DNA from: a virus | IMG/VR virus record: IMGVR_UViG_3300047312_000186 | Span: 1 to 23,846 of that record | Reading direction: 5' to 3' (one strand) | DNA: 23,846 bases | Part shown: positions 14,434-21,545 of the stretch, piece after piece | How positions within the stretch are numbered: position 1 is the stretch's first letter | How the letters are laid out: every line of letters starts with the position of its first letter | The notes under the pieces: model-generated | What the model was told of the DNA's origin: nothing | Databases searched by the model: none | Seen by the model: the letters and a program-made list of their open reading frames with translations, nothing else | Program-made: the position numbers and the translations under genes

Positions 14434-15516
14434 ATGGCGTTCACAGCAGGAGAAATCACCAACATCGCGAATGCGTCGTTGGATTTCTATCTCAACAAGG
14501 GCGACACGTTTAAGCAGTCCATCCAGGCAAAACCGTTGCTGCGCCTGATAGAGGGGAGCGCGAAATCGTTCCCCGGCGGCAAGGGAAACATTTCCCTGGC
14601 CGTGAAAGGCACCTACGGTGCCGGCGGCGTCAACGACCACATCGTCGGCTACACGCACAACGACAGCGTGAGCTTCTACACGCCCGCCAATATCATGCGT
14701 TGTAACTTCCCGTGGCGCGAGCACCACATCGGCCTGACGCTCACGCACACCGAACTGAAGATCGACGGCATCTCGGTCACCGACGACGCCGGCGACGGTT
14801 CGAGCACGTCTAACCACTCCGACCGCGAGGTCACCGTCCTCGTCAATCTGATGGCCGACAAGCTGGAGGATTTCGGCGAGCAATACGCGCGCGGCATGAA
14901 CGGCCTGCTCTGGGGGGACGGCACCGCCGACCCGAAGGCGCTGGCCGGCCTTCAGTCGATCATCATCGACGTGCCCAACACGGGGACCACCGGGGGCCTG
15001 TCCCGCAGCGCCAACACGTGGTGGCAGAACCGCTCTGCGTGCGCAGCGTACGGCACTGCCGGCGGGCGCGGCGCGATCACCTCGGCGACCACCAACGGCG
15101 GCGCGCTGTGGACGTTCTTGCAGCAGGAAAAACGCCAGTTGATCCGCTACGGCGGGCGCCCGACCAAGTTCCTGGCGGGATCGGATTTCATTTCGGCACT
15201 CGAAACCGAAATCCGCGCCAACGGGAACTATTCGATGACCGGCTACACCGGCACCCAGGACGGCTCCATGGGGCAGGTGAAGTTCGGCGACTGCACCATC
15301 GAATACGATCCGACGCTGGATAACCTCGGCCGTAACAAATACGGCTACTGGTGGGACCCGCGTCACATCTACCTGATGAAGCAGGACGGCGAGTGGGATC
15401 ACCGTTTCACGCCCGCACGACCCTACAACCAGTTCGTCTTATATAAAAGTATGACCCATACTGGTCAAATGGTAGCACAACAGTTGAACTCGTCACTAGT
15501 TGTGGCCATCGCCTAA
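14434..15516 (+). CDS. Major capsid protein
   Basis: This 360-residue protein follows the scaffold by 17 nt, with AGGGG about 8 nt before ATG 14434. It begins MAFTAGEITNIANASLDFYL and has a Gly-rich region KSFPGGKGNISLAVKGTYGAGG, a long helix near residue 130-150 (TVLVNLMADKLEDFGEQYARGMNGLLWGDG) and a beta-rich C-terminal half. Length and context match HK97-fold coat proteins of podoviruses. The fold itself is inferred. The last roughly 25 codons are visibly richer in A/T and use codons such as TTA, TAT, AAA and AGT that are uncommon in neighbouring genes. A strong hairpin follows the stop. Confidence 0.9.
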   Translation: MAFTAGEITNIANASLDFYLNKGDTFKQSIQAKPLLRLIEGSAKSFPGGKGNISLAVKGTYGAGGVNDHIVGYTHNDSVSFYTPANIMRCNFPWREHHIGLTLTHTELKIDGISVTDDAGDGSSTSNHSDREVTVLVNLMADKLEDFGEQYARGMNGLLWGDGTADPKALAGLQSIIIDVPNTGTTGGLSRSANTWWQNRSACAAYGTAGGRGAITSATTNGGALWTFLQQEKRQLIRYGGRPTKFLAGSDFISALETEIRANGNYSMTGYTGTQDGSMGQVKFGDCTIEYDPTLDNLGRNKYGYWWDPRHIYLMKQDGEWDHRFTPARPYNQFVLYKSMTHTGQMVAQQLNSSLVVAIA

Positions 15517-15524
15517 CAAACAAT

Positions 15525-15560
15525 CATGGACCCGCTGCCCCTCGGGACAGCGGGTCCATG
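15525..15560. terminator. 13-bp perfect hairpin after capsid gene
   Basis: CATGGACCCGCTG (15525-15537) and CAGCGGGTCCATG (15548-15560) are perfect reverse complements around a 10-nt loop. The position, directly after the major capsid gene and before the adaptor genes, is that of the T-phi terminator in T7. Only GTGCGTTT follows, not a clean T-run, so it may act as a partial terminator, an RNA-processing site or a 3'-stabilising structure for capsid mRNA. Confidence 0.65.
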
Positions 15561-15588
15561 TGCGTTTCAACCGAGGAGAAGTTTTCTT

Positions 15589-16317
15589 ATGGCGACCTAC
15601 CAGCTATTGCGCTGCCTGATCGCGCTGGCCGGGGACAAGGACAACGTCGTGTCCCGGGACCGCGGGCGTCCCGTCACCTACCCCGAACTGCCGATCCTGC
15701 TCCACCTGCACGGCGAGGACGCGGTGGCCGACATCGCCGTGGTCGGCATGTGCGAAATGTCCAGCGACGAGATGCTGATGCGGGTGCGCCAAATCTACGG
15801 CGACGATGCGGTCAAAGCCGTCTATCCGGGCACGCGCCCGCGGCTGCCCGTGGGTGACCCCGGCCTGCCGCTGTGCACGCGTCCCGTCTTCGTGGCGCCG
15901 CCCACCCGGCCGGCGAACCCCGACCCGGTCCTGCGCCCGATCGACGCGTTGACGCCGGCCCCCGGCATCGAAATCATCCAACGCGAACTGGCGGCGGAAA
16001 GCGACCCCACCGACGAGGAAATCCTCCGCAACATCCAGGCCGATCCTGACGCGGACCTGCTCGACGAGTTCGAGTTGCCCAGCGAGAACGACGACCGCGT
16101 TGACCTGGCTGCTGCGTTGCGGTCTGCGGTTCCCCCGGGTGCCCCCGGTCCCGGGACACGCCCGAAGGTGAGCGACCAGCCGCAGACGCGCGTGGATTTC
16201 CGGGGACAGGCACGCCAGGCGCGTGAGCCGCTTGCGCACCTGCCCGACGTGTCGGGCGACAAGGTGCGGCAGCCGACGCGGCAAGGCGGCCACGACCATG
16301 ACCGCCCCAGGGGGTAA
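15589..16317 (+). CDS. Hypothetical protein between capsid and adaptor
   Basis: This 242-residue protein starts at ATG 15589 with a strong GAGGAG 9 nt upstream. A longer frame back to 15526 would begin inside the hairpin stem and is rejected. Residues 1-95 look folded (LLRCLIALAGDKDNVVSRDRGRPVTYPELPILLHLHGEDAVADIAVVG). The remainder is Pro/Asp/Arg-rich and probably disordered, with an acidic patch near 150-170. No family is recognised. Position after the coat gene suggests a head-decoration, head-completion or connector role. Its coding sequence holds two copies of the palindrome GTCCCGGGAC (15651-15660 and 16148-16157). Confidence 0.75.
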   Translation: MATYQLLRCLIALAGDKDNVVSRDRGRPVTYPELPILLHLHGEDAVADIAVVGMCEMSSDEMLMRVRQIYGDDAVKAVYPGTRPRLPVGDPGLPLCTRPVFVAPPTRPANPDPVLRPIDALTPAPGIEIIQRELAAESDPTDEEILRNIQADPDADLLDEFELPSENDDRVDLAAALRSAVPPGAPGPGTRPKVSDQPQTRVDFRGQARQAREPLAHLPDVSGDKVRQPTRQGGHDHDRPRG

Positions 16318-16320
16318 GCC

Positions 16321-17070
16321 GTGGCGAAGCAGCTACGTGAATTGCTGAGCGACCTGCGGTCCGAGCTGGGGCATTCGACCAATGTCGCGTTCGGCATCAA
16401 CGATCGCGACACGCTGCTTTACTACCTGAACCGCACGCAGCAGGACCTGTATCGGGACTACGACTGGCCGCAACTCATCGTCGACCGTGACGTTCATCTG
16501 GCCGATGGCCAGCGTTATTATCCCTATCCTGTCGATCTCGCGTTCGAGGACATCGGCAACATCTGGGTGCTGATCAACACCGTCTACAATGAACTGAGCT
16601 ATGGCATCGGCCCCTACGAGATGGTGCTGTGGAACTCGGACACCGGGTTCAAATCCTGGCCCACCCAGAAATGGATGCACCACGCCGACGACAACACGTT
16701 CGAGTTGTGGCCGATCCCTGACGGCAATGCCGCCTCCACCAACGCGATCGTGCGGCTGCGGGGGACCAAGACCGTGCCCTGGATGGTCAGCGACAGCGAT
16801 GTGTGCGTGCTGCCCGACCATCTGATCGTCATCTACTCCGCGGTCGAGCTGCTGCGGCGGGACAACGCGAAGGACGCCGACGCCAAACAGCTTCGCGCGG
16901 CCGAACTGATGCGCCGGCACCGGGTGCGGCAGTCGACGCACAAGCGCACGCGGCCGATGGCGATCGGCGCCGGCGGCGGCGACGCGCAGAGCCGTCCCGG
17001 CGCGCAGCCCGTGCTGGGCCTCGACTACGTGCCTCCCGGATATGGCAGCGGCCCTAACAGGGGGCCGTGA
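16321..17070 (+). CDS. Head-tail adaptor / tail tubular protein A (gp11-like)
   Basis: This 249-residue protein starts at GTG 16321 with AGGGGG 7 nt upstream. The N-terminus LRELLSDLRSELGHSTNVAFGINDRDTLLYYLNRTQQDLYRDYDWPQL is the helical pattern shared by T7 gp11 and P22 gp4-type adaptors, which form a dodecameric ring under the portal. Residues 60-160 are beta-rich, and a helical segment (IVIYSAVELLRRDNAKDADAKQLRAAELMRRHRVRQ) precedes a disordered Gly/Pro tail. It overlaps the next gene by one base (TGATG). Family assignment comes from the N-terminal pattern plus gene order. Confidence 0.82.
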   Translation: MAKQLRELLSDLRSELGHSTNVAFGINDRDTLLYYLNRTQQDLYRDYDWPQLIVDRDVHLADGQRYYPYPVDLAFEDIGNIWVLINTVYNELSYGIGPYEMVLWNSDTGFKSWPTQKWMHHADDNTFELWPIPDGNAASTNAIVRLRGTKTVPWMVSDSDVCVLPDHLIVIYSAVELLRRDNAKDADAKQLRAAELMRRHRVRQSTHKRTRPMAIGAGGGDAQSRPGAQPVLGLDYVPPGYGSGPNRGP

Positions 17071-18497
17071 TGCCCGATGCCGGCGTCTTCACGATCAGCG
17101 ACTTCCTGGGTGGGCTGGACACGCGCAAGACTGCGCTGACGGCGCCATCGGGGACGTTGCGCATTCTTGAGAACGCCGTGCTCAACCCCGGCGGCGAAAT
17201 CGAGAAGCGGCTGGCGTTCGTGCCGGTGGCGACGCTCACTTTCGACCAGTATATTTTCGGGCAGGGGGACAGCCTGCATACGTTCCGCTGGGAACTGGCC
17301 CCCGCCATCACGCCCGGGACATGTCCCGTGCCGATCGTCGGGCACACGCTTACCGGCGCGCTGGGCGGTGATCCCGTCATCCAGGATGTCGAAGCCTACA
17401 CCGGCAGGTTCCAGGTCTCGATGGTCGACGGGGTGACCGGCGAGAGCGCCGTGTTCTGGGACGGGTTCCGGCTGGTCGACACCGGCCCCGGGGGTCTCCC
17501 CGCCTTCGGCAGCTACTCGCGCACGTTCCGTTCCAAGATGTATCGCATCGACGGCGAGTTCCTGCGCTTCTCGGGCATCGGCGATCCCGGCGTGCTCGAT
17601 CCGGCCGCGCCCGCGCCCAATAACGGCGCCGGCTTCATCAACATCGCCGAGCAGGACCCTGATGCCGAGGAGCTTCAGGGGATGGAACTATACTACAACA
17701 GCATGGCGATCCTTTCGCGCCTGCAAACCACGATCTGGACGCTCGATCCTGATCCGGTGAAATCAGCGATCCAGCAGACCTTACGCATCGGCACCGTGGC
17801 CCCGCACTCGATCCTGCAATTCGGGACCGGCGACGTGCTGTTCCTGTCCGACAGCGGCGTGCGCAGCCTGCACGCGCAGACGATGAACCTCTCGGCGTCG
17901 GTCACGGACGTCGGTTCGGCGATCGACCCGATTTTGATCCCGATCATCCGCGACAACCCGGTCCTGGCCGCGAAGGCGCGGGCCACCATCCAGCCGGTCA
18001 ACGGACGCTACTGGCTGCATCTGGCCGGCAAGATTTATGTCCTGTCCTACTTCCCGTCCTCGAAGATCACCGCGTGGAGCGTGTTCGATCCGGGCTTCGA
18101 GGTGCAGGAGTTCGCGGTCGTGCAGAACCGGGTTTTCGCGCGCGGTCCCGATGGCACGGTCTATCTCTACGGCGGTCCCACGCTCAAGGAATATGATAGC
18201 TGCAAGGTAACAGTGCGTACGCCGCATCTGGCGATCGAAAGCCCCACCACCACCAAGCGGCTCAAGTCGATCGACGTCATGTGCGAGGGCAACTGGTCGC
18301 TCGCTGTCGGCATGCTGCCGAACAACCTCGAAGCGTTCGAGTTGGTAGCCAACCTCGCGGACAACACCTACGGCGAAAAGTCGATCCCCTTCGCCGGCGT
18401 CGGTTCGCACGTCGCCATACACATGGAGCATCAGGCACCGGGGCCGGCCAAGCTCGCCGCCATCCACGTCAACCCGCAATTAGGCTGGACAAAATGA
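17070..18497 (+). CDS. Tail tubular protein B / stabilisation protein (gp12- or gp10-like)
   Basis: This 475-residue protein starts at ATG 17070, overlapping the adaptor stop by one base; a GTG at 17067 is also possible. The N-terminus has DFLGGLDTRKTALTAPSGTLRILENAVLNPGGEIEKRLAFV, the signature arrangement of tail-nozzle proteins in which a Gly-Gly-x-x-x-x-R-x turn precedes a beta-propeller-like body. The body is rich in short beta segments (YSRTFRSKMYRIDGEFLRFSG, IGTVAPHSILQFGTGDVLFLSDSGVRSLHAQ). It would build the distal tail nozzle below the adaptor and carry the fibre. The stop is overlapped by the start of the HNH gene. CGGGACATGTCCCG, a perfect 14-bp palindrome, lies at 17315-17328. 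Confidence 0.82.
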   Translation: MPDAGVFTISDFLGGLDTRKTALTAPSGTLRILENAVLNPGGEIEKRLAFVPVATLTFDQYIFGQGDSLHTFRWELAPAITPGTCPVPIVGHTLTGALGGDPVIQDVEAYTGRFQVSMVDGVTGESAVFWDGFRLVDTGPGGLPAFGSYSRTFRSKMYRIDGEFLRFSGIGDPGVLDPAAPAPNNGAGFINIAEQDPDAEELQGMELYYNSMAILSRLQTTIWTLDPDPVKSAIQQTLRIGTVAPHSILQFGTGDVLFLSDSGVRSLHAQTMNLSASVTDVGSAIDPILIPIIRDNPVLAAKARATIQPVNGRYWLHLAGKIYVLSYFPSSKITAWSVFDPGFEVQEFAVVQNRVFARGPDGTVYLYGGPTLKEYDSCKVTVRTPHLAIESPTTTKRLKSIDVMCEGNWSLAVGMLPNNLEAFELVANLADNTYGEKSIPFAGVGSHVAIHMEHQAPGPAKLAAIHVNPQLGWTK

Positions 18498-18961
18498 TAT
18501 CGAAACGAACCGGTCCTGTTCCGCATCACTGGTCGCACTGGGTTAGTCCTGAACCAAACAGCGGTTGTTGGTTGTGGGAGGGGCAGACCAGCAGCGAGGG
18601 TCGCGCCACGCTAATGCGGCACATTAACGGTAAGCGCCGCAATCTTAGAGCTGCCCGGTTAGTGTGGGAGGAAATCAACGGACCAATTCCGACTGACAAA
18701 TGGGTGCTTCATCGTTGCCACAACAAGGCATGCGTCAATCCTGAGCATCTTTACCTTGGCACACATAGAGAGAACATGCAGGACATGGCGCGTTCTGGTG
18801 TCAAAAAACGTGTCTACCGCACGCACTGTCCTCGTGGACATCGTTACGATCTGCGTTATTCCTACCCGTATCAAAACATCTTGCAAGCGTGTTCGACCTG
18901 CAACCGGGATAGGTATCGCACTCACAAGGCCCTCTTTTTTGCCGAAAAGATTTCGGCATGA
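18494..18961 (+). CDS. HNH endonuclease (free-standing homing type)
   Basis: This 155-residue protein starts at ATG 18494, overlapping the previous stop (ATGA); an open frame continues upstream in another frame of the tail gene but is not credible. CWLWEG at 25-30 and the core with H73, C75, C80, N82 and H85 (LHRCHNKACVNPEHLYLGT) followed by N94 match phage HNH nucleases. C112, H116, C133 and C136 form a probable C-terminal zinc site (CPRGH, CSTC). Such enzymes nick or cut a cognate intronless site and spread themselves by recombination. Base composition is clearly less GC-rich than the flanking genes, a sign of independent acquisition. All core HNH residues are present, so it is probably active. 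Confidence 0.93.
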   Translation: MISKRTGPVPHHWSHWVSPEPNSGCWLWEGQTSSEGRATLMRHINGKRRNLRAARLVWEEINGPIPTDKWVLHRCHNKACVNPEHLYLGTHRENMQDMARSGVKKRVYRTHCPRGHRYDLRYSYPYQNILQACSTCNRDRYRTHKALFFAEKISA

Positions 18962-18979
18962 TGTGGACAAAGTAGGAAA

Positions 18980-19138
18980 ATGGACATGTTAGGACTGATC
19001 CTGCTCGTGTTCTCGTTCGTGCTGGCGGTGTGCGCCGCCGCAAACTGGCCCGCCATACCCAGACCAAATCTCGGCTGGGCGGCGTTTGCGTTTTTCATTG
19101 CCTATCTGCTGTTCAGCCACGCCCCGGCCTTCAGGTAG
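18980..19138 (+). CDS. 52-residue protein with two TM segments
   Basis: The ATG at 18980 has TAGGA 4-8 nt upstream and the stop TAG is at 19136-19138. The product is almost entirely hydrophobic: TM1 at about 3-21, a short loop NWPAIPRPN, and TM2 at about 32-46, ending HAPAFR. It is shorter than most gene-finder cut-offs and easily missed. Size and topology resemble small holins or inner-membrane mini-proteins, but no endolysin or spanin is adjacent. The next gene begins 3 nt after the stop, consistent with an operon. Confidence 0.7.
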   Translation: MDMLGLILLVFSFVLAVCAAANWPAIPRPNLGWAAFAFFIAYLLFSHAPAFR

Positions 19139-19141
19139 CGA

Positions 19142-19675
19142 GTGACGAGCGTGATCACCGTGAAGGGACCGCCGTTCGCCCGCGAGGAGGTCGCGCACAT
19201 CGTGCGCAACCTGCGCCCGCGGGACCAGGCTGAAATCTACGCCCTGCGCTGGAACAATGACCCTGACCAGCTCACCGACGAGATGCTCACCGTCGCGCAC
19301 GCGATGTGGCGCATCTTCTGCGTCGACGCCGAGCCGGTGGCGATGGCCGGCGTGATCCCGACCCGCCCCGGCGTCGTTTCCGCCGGGGCATTCGGGACCG
19401 AACTGTGGCCGCTTGTGGTGCGGCACGTCACCCGGTTTGCGCGCGACTGGTCGATCCCGCGTTTGCGCAAAGCTAACTGTCATCGGGCCGAGTGCTATGC
19501 CCTCGCCACCAACCACGACAGCCGCGGCTGGCTGATTTCGCTGGGGGCGGAAGAAGAAGCCTACCTGCGCGGCTATGGCCGCGATCAGCAGGATTTCATT
19601 CTTTATGCGTGGAGACTGCAAGATGTGCATGGGCGGCGGCGGGAAGTCGGGACCAAGCTACGGCATGTTTGCTGA
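19142..19675 (+). CDS. T7 gp13-like virion protein (GNAT-like fold)
   Basis: This 177-residue protein starts at GTG 19142 with AGGT about 5 nt upstream, 3 nt after the two-TM gene. The pattern WRIFCVDAEPVAMAGVIP, FGTELWPLVVRHVTRFARDWSIPRL, HRAECYALATNHDSRGWLISLGAEEEAYLRGYGRDQQDFILYAW follows T7 gp13 homologues, whose sequence resembles a GNAT acetyltransferase. In T7, gp13 is needed for particle morphogenesis. It sits exactly where gene 13 lies in T7. The final 18 codons overlap the next gene by 53 nt; the conserved part ends at about the point where that gene starts, so the tail may be dispensable read-through. Confidence 0.78.
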   Translation: MTSVITVKGPPFAREEVAHIVRNLRPRDQAEIYALRWNNDPDQLTDEMLTVAHAMWRIFCVDAEPVAMAGVIPTRPGVVSAGAFGTELWPLVVRHVTRFARDWSIPRLRKANCHRAECYALATNHDSRGWLISLGAEEEAYLRGYGRDQQDFILYAWRLQDVHGRRREVGTKLRHVC

Positions 19676-20531
19676 CCCGGCGGGCAACTGGCATTACGCC
19701 GAAGAAGGCATCCCCGGCGAGTATCTGGCGCGCGGCGCGACCAGCGTGTCGCAGTATCAGACCATGGCCAGCCAGGACCTTTCCGACAAGCAGATCGCGG
19801 CGCAGAAGGAAATCGCCGACAAGCAGGACGCGTTCAACCAGCAGCAGCTCGACTACCAGAAGCAGCAGCAGGATTTGGCTGCGAAGCAGGCGCAGGAGCA
19901 GGCTGACCGGCAGAGCGCCTACGACACCGGGCGGTCGCAGAACCTCGCCGAGGGCACCAAGGCGATCAACGATGCCTTCGCGCAGTTTAACGACAGTTAT
20001 TTCAACAAGTATGCCCAGGACTACATGTCCCAGGCCGGCGATCAGGTCGGCTACCAGAAGGACCTCGCCACCAAACAAAATACCTTCGACATGGCGCGTT
20101 CGGGGCTGACCGAAAGTCAGGCGAACGCCAACCAGTTGGGGCTGATCGAGGAGACCGCCGGCCGCACGCTCGCCGATCAGACTAAGAACGCGCAGGCCGG
20201 CGAGAACGCGCTCCGCACCGATGTCGCCAACAACAAGACCAACCTGTTAGGGCAGTTGACTTCGACGCAGTCGATCGGCTCGCCGATCGCCGGCAACACG
20301 CTGGACGACGTGAACGCGGCCATCCAGACGCAGAAGACGGCGATTTCCGGGATCGACGCCAACGCCAACAACATCGTGGCGGCGACCTCGGGCGTGCCGC
20401 AGGTGAGCACGCTGGGGAACATCTTCAGCGGCATCGTGCAGGGCGGCGGCAGCTATCTCGGCGGCGTGCAGTCGGCCAACGTGCGCGCGGGCGGCGGCAT
20501 GTTCGGAACCAACTCGAAAACGGGGACCTAA
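19623..20531 (+). CDS. Putative internal virion protein, coiled-coil
   Basis: This 302-residue protein starts at ATG 19623 (GGAG 8 nt upstream); a second ATG lies at 19629. The N-terminus MCMGGGG is Gly-rich. Residues about 55-125 form a Gln/Ala/Lys-rich helical, coiled-coil-like stretch (QKEIADKQDAFNQQQLDYQ, LAAKQAQEQADRQ), followed by more amphipathic helix to about 230 and a Gly-rich C-terminal end. Composition and position between the gp13-like and the next MC-starting gene fit an ejection protein stored inside the head. No catalytic motif is seen. Assignment is by context. Confidence 0.7.
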   Translation: MCMGGGGKSGPSYGMFADPAGNWHYAEEGIPGEYLARGATSVSQYQTMASQDLSDKQIAAQKEIADKQDAFNQQQLDYQKQQQDLAAKQAQEQADRQSAYDTGRSQNLAEGTKAINDAFAQFNDSYFNKYAQDYMSQAGDQVGYQKDLATKQNTFDMARSGLTESQANANQLGLIEETAGRTLADQTKNAQAGENALRTDVANNKTNLLGQLTSTQSIGSPIAGNTLDDVNAAIQTQKTAISGIDANANNIVAATSGVPQVSTLGNIFSGIVQGGGSYLGGVQSANVRAGGGMFGTNSKTGT

Positions 20532-20534
20532 GCC

Positions 20535-21542
20535 ATGTGCGACCCGGTTTCCTCCTCTATCATCGCCGGCGTCTCTGCCGCGGCCTCGCTGGGCGGCTCG
20601 TATATGAACGCGCAGGCGCAGACACGTGCCGCCAACTCGATCGCCGAGCAGAACCGTGTCACCGCGCTGGCGCAGAACCAGGGCTTCACCGACCGCATGC
20701 GTGCGGCGATTGCCCAGACCGGGTCACAGCAGAGCGTCATGGACCAGACCATGGCTGACCGGAACGCGGCCTTCACGCAGATGCGCGAGGGGCAGACCGC
20801 GGCGATGAAGCAGCAGCAGGACATCATCGCCGCCGAGAACGCCAAGGCCGAAGAGCTACGCACGCAGGGCGACACCGCGGGACAGCAGATGCTTACCAGC
20901 ACCAGCGGGGACGCGCTTTCGGGATCGCAGGACGCGTCCCGCGCGCAGGCGGCGGCGCTTCTCTCCAGCGCCACCGCGCCGCCGATCGTGGGACCGTCAG
21001 GGACTGACCCGAACGCAGGGAGCAGCAGCGGGGACAGCGCCACCAAGCAAGCCATCGCGCGGCGGCTGGCCGAGGCCACCACCAACATCCGCACCTACGG
21101 CGGCAAGGTCGCCGACGTGACCTCGTATGCGCAGCCGGGACAGACGGTGTCGGATGCGATTGCCGCCAACAAGTTCGGCATCAAGCCGGCGCAGGCCGCG
21201 GAGCGCCTGCTGACGGCGGGGTCGTCCACGCGGCTGGCACCGGCGACGATCGCCTATCGCAACGCGACCGGGACTGGTGCTGCGACCGATGCGCTGATCA
21301 GTTCGCGCGGGCAGTCGGGCCTGGATGCAGCTTCGCTCTCCTACGGCAACGCCACCGACATTTCCAACTTGACGCAGCAGGACGCCGACACGATTGCCGC
21401 CAACAAGAACCGGCAAGCTCAAGAGGACGCTGCCGCGCAGCAGAGCCTGGCCGGCATAGTGTCCGGGGTCGGCAACCTCGGCCTCAAGGGGGTCGGCTAC
21501 TACGGTAAAACGCCCGACTTCCTGAAGCGTAAGGAGTACTGA
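20535..21542 (+). CDS. Putative internal virion protein (gp14-like)
   Basis: This 335-residue protein starts at ATG 20535, three nt after the previous stop, with GGGGAC about 9 nt upstream. The N-terminus MCDPVSSSIIAGVSAAASLGGSYMNAQAQ combines the MC-x-P start and a small-residue amphipathic or hydrophobic helix common to T7 gp14-type ejection proteins, which cross the outer membrane on infection. A long Gln/Ala-rich helical stretch (about 25-115) and a Ser/Gly-rich middle follow; the C-terminus is basic (GKTPDFLKRKEY). Gene order agrees with gp14. The sequence is low-complexity, so context carries much of the weight. Confidence 0.75.
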   Translation: MCDPVSSSIIAGVSAAASLGGSYMNAQAQTRAANSIAEQNRVTALAQNQGFTDRMRAAIAQTGSQQSVMDQTMADRNAAFTQMREGQTAAMKQQQDIIAAENAKAEELRTQGDTAGQQMLTSTSGDALSGSQDASRAQAAALLSSATAPPIVGPSGTDPNAGSSSGDSATKQAIARRLAEATTNIRTYGGKVADVTSYAQPGQTVSDAIAANKFGIKPAQAAERLLTAGSSTRLAPATIAYRNATGTGAATDALISSRGQSGLDAASLSYGNATDISNLTQQDADTIAANKNRQAQEDAAAQQSLAGIVSGVGNLGLKGVGYYGKTPDFLKRKEY

Positions 21543-21545
21543 CGC

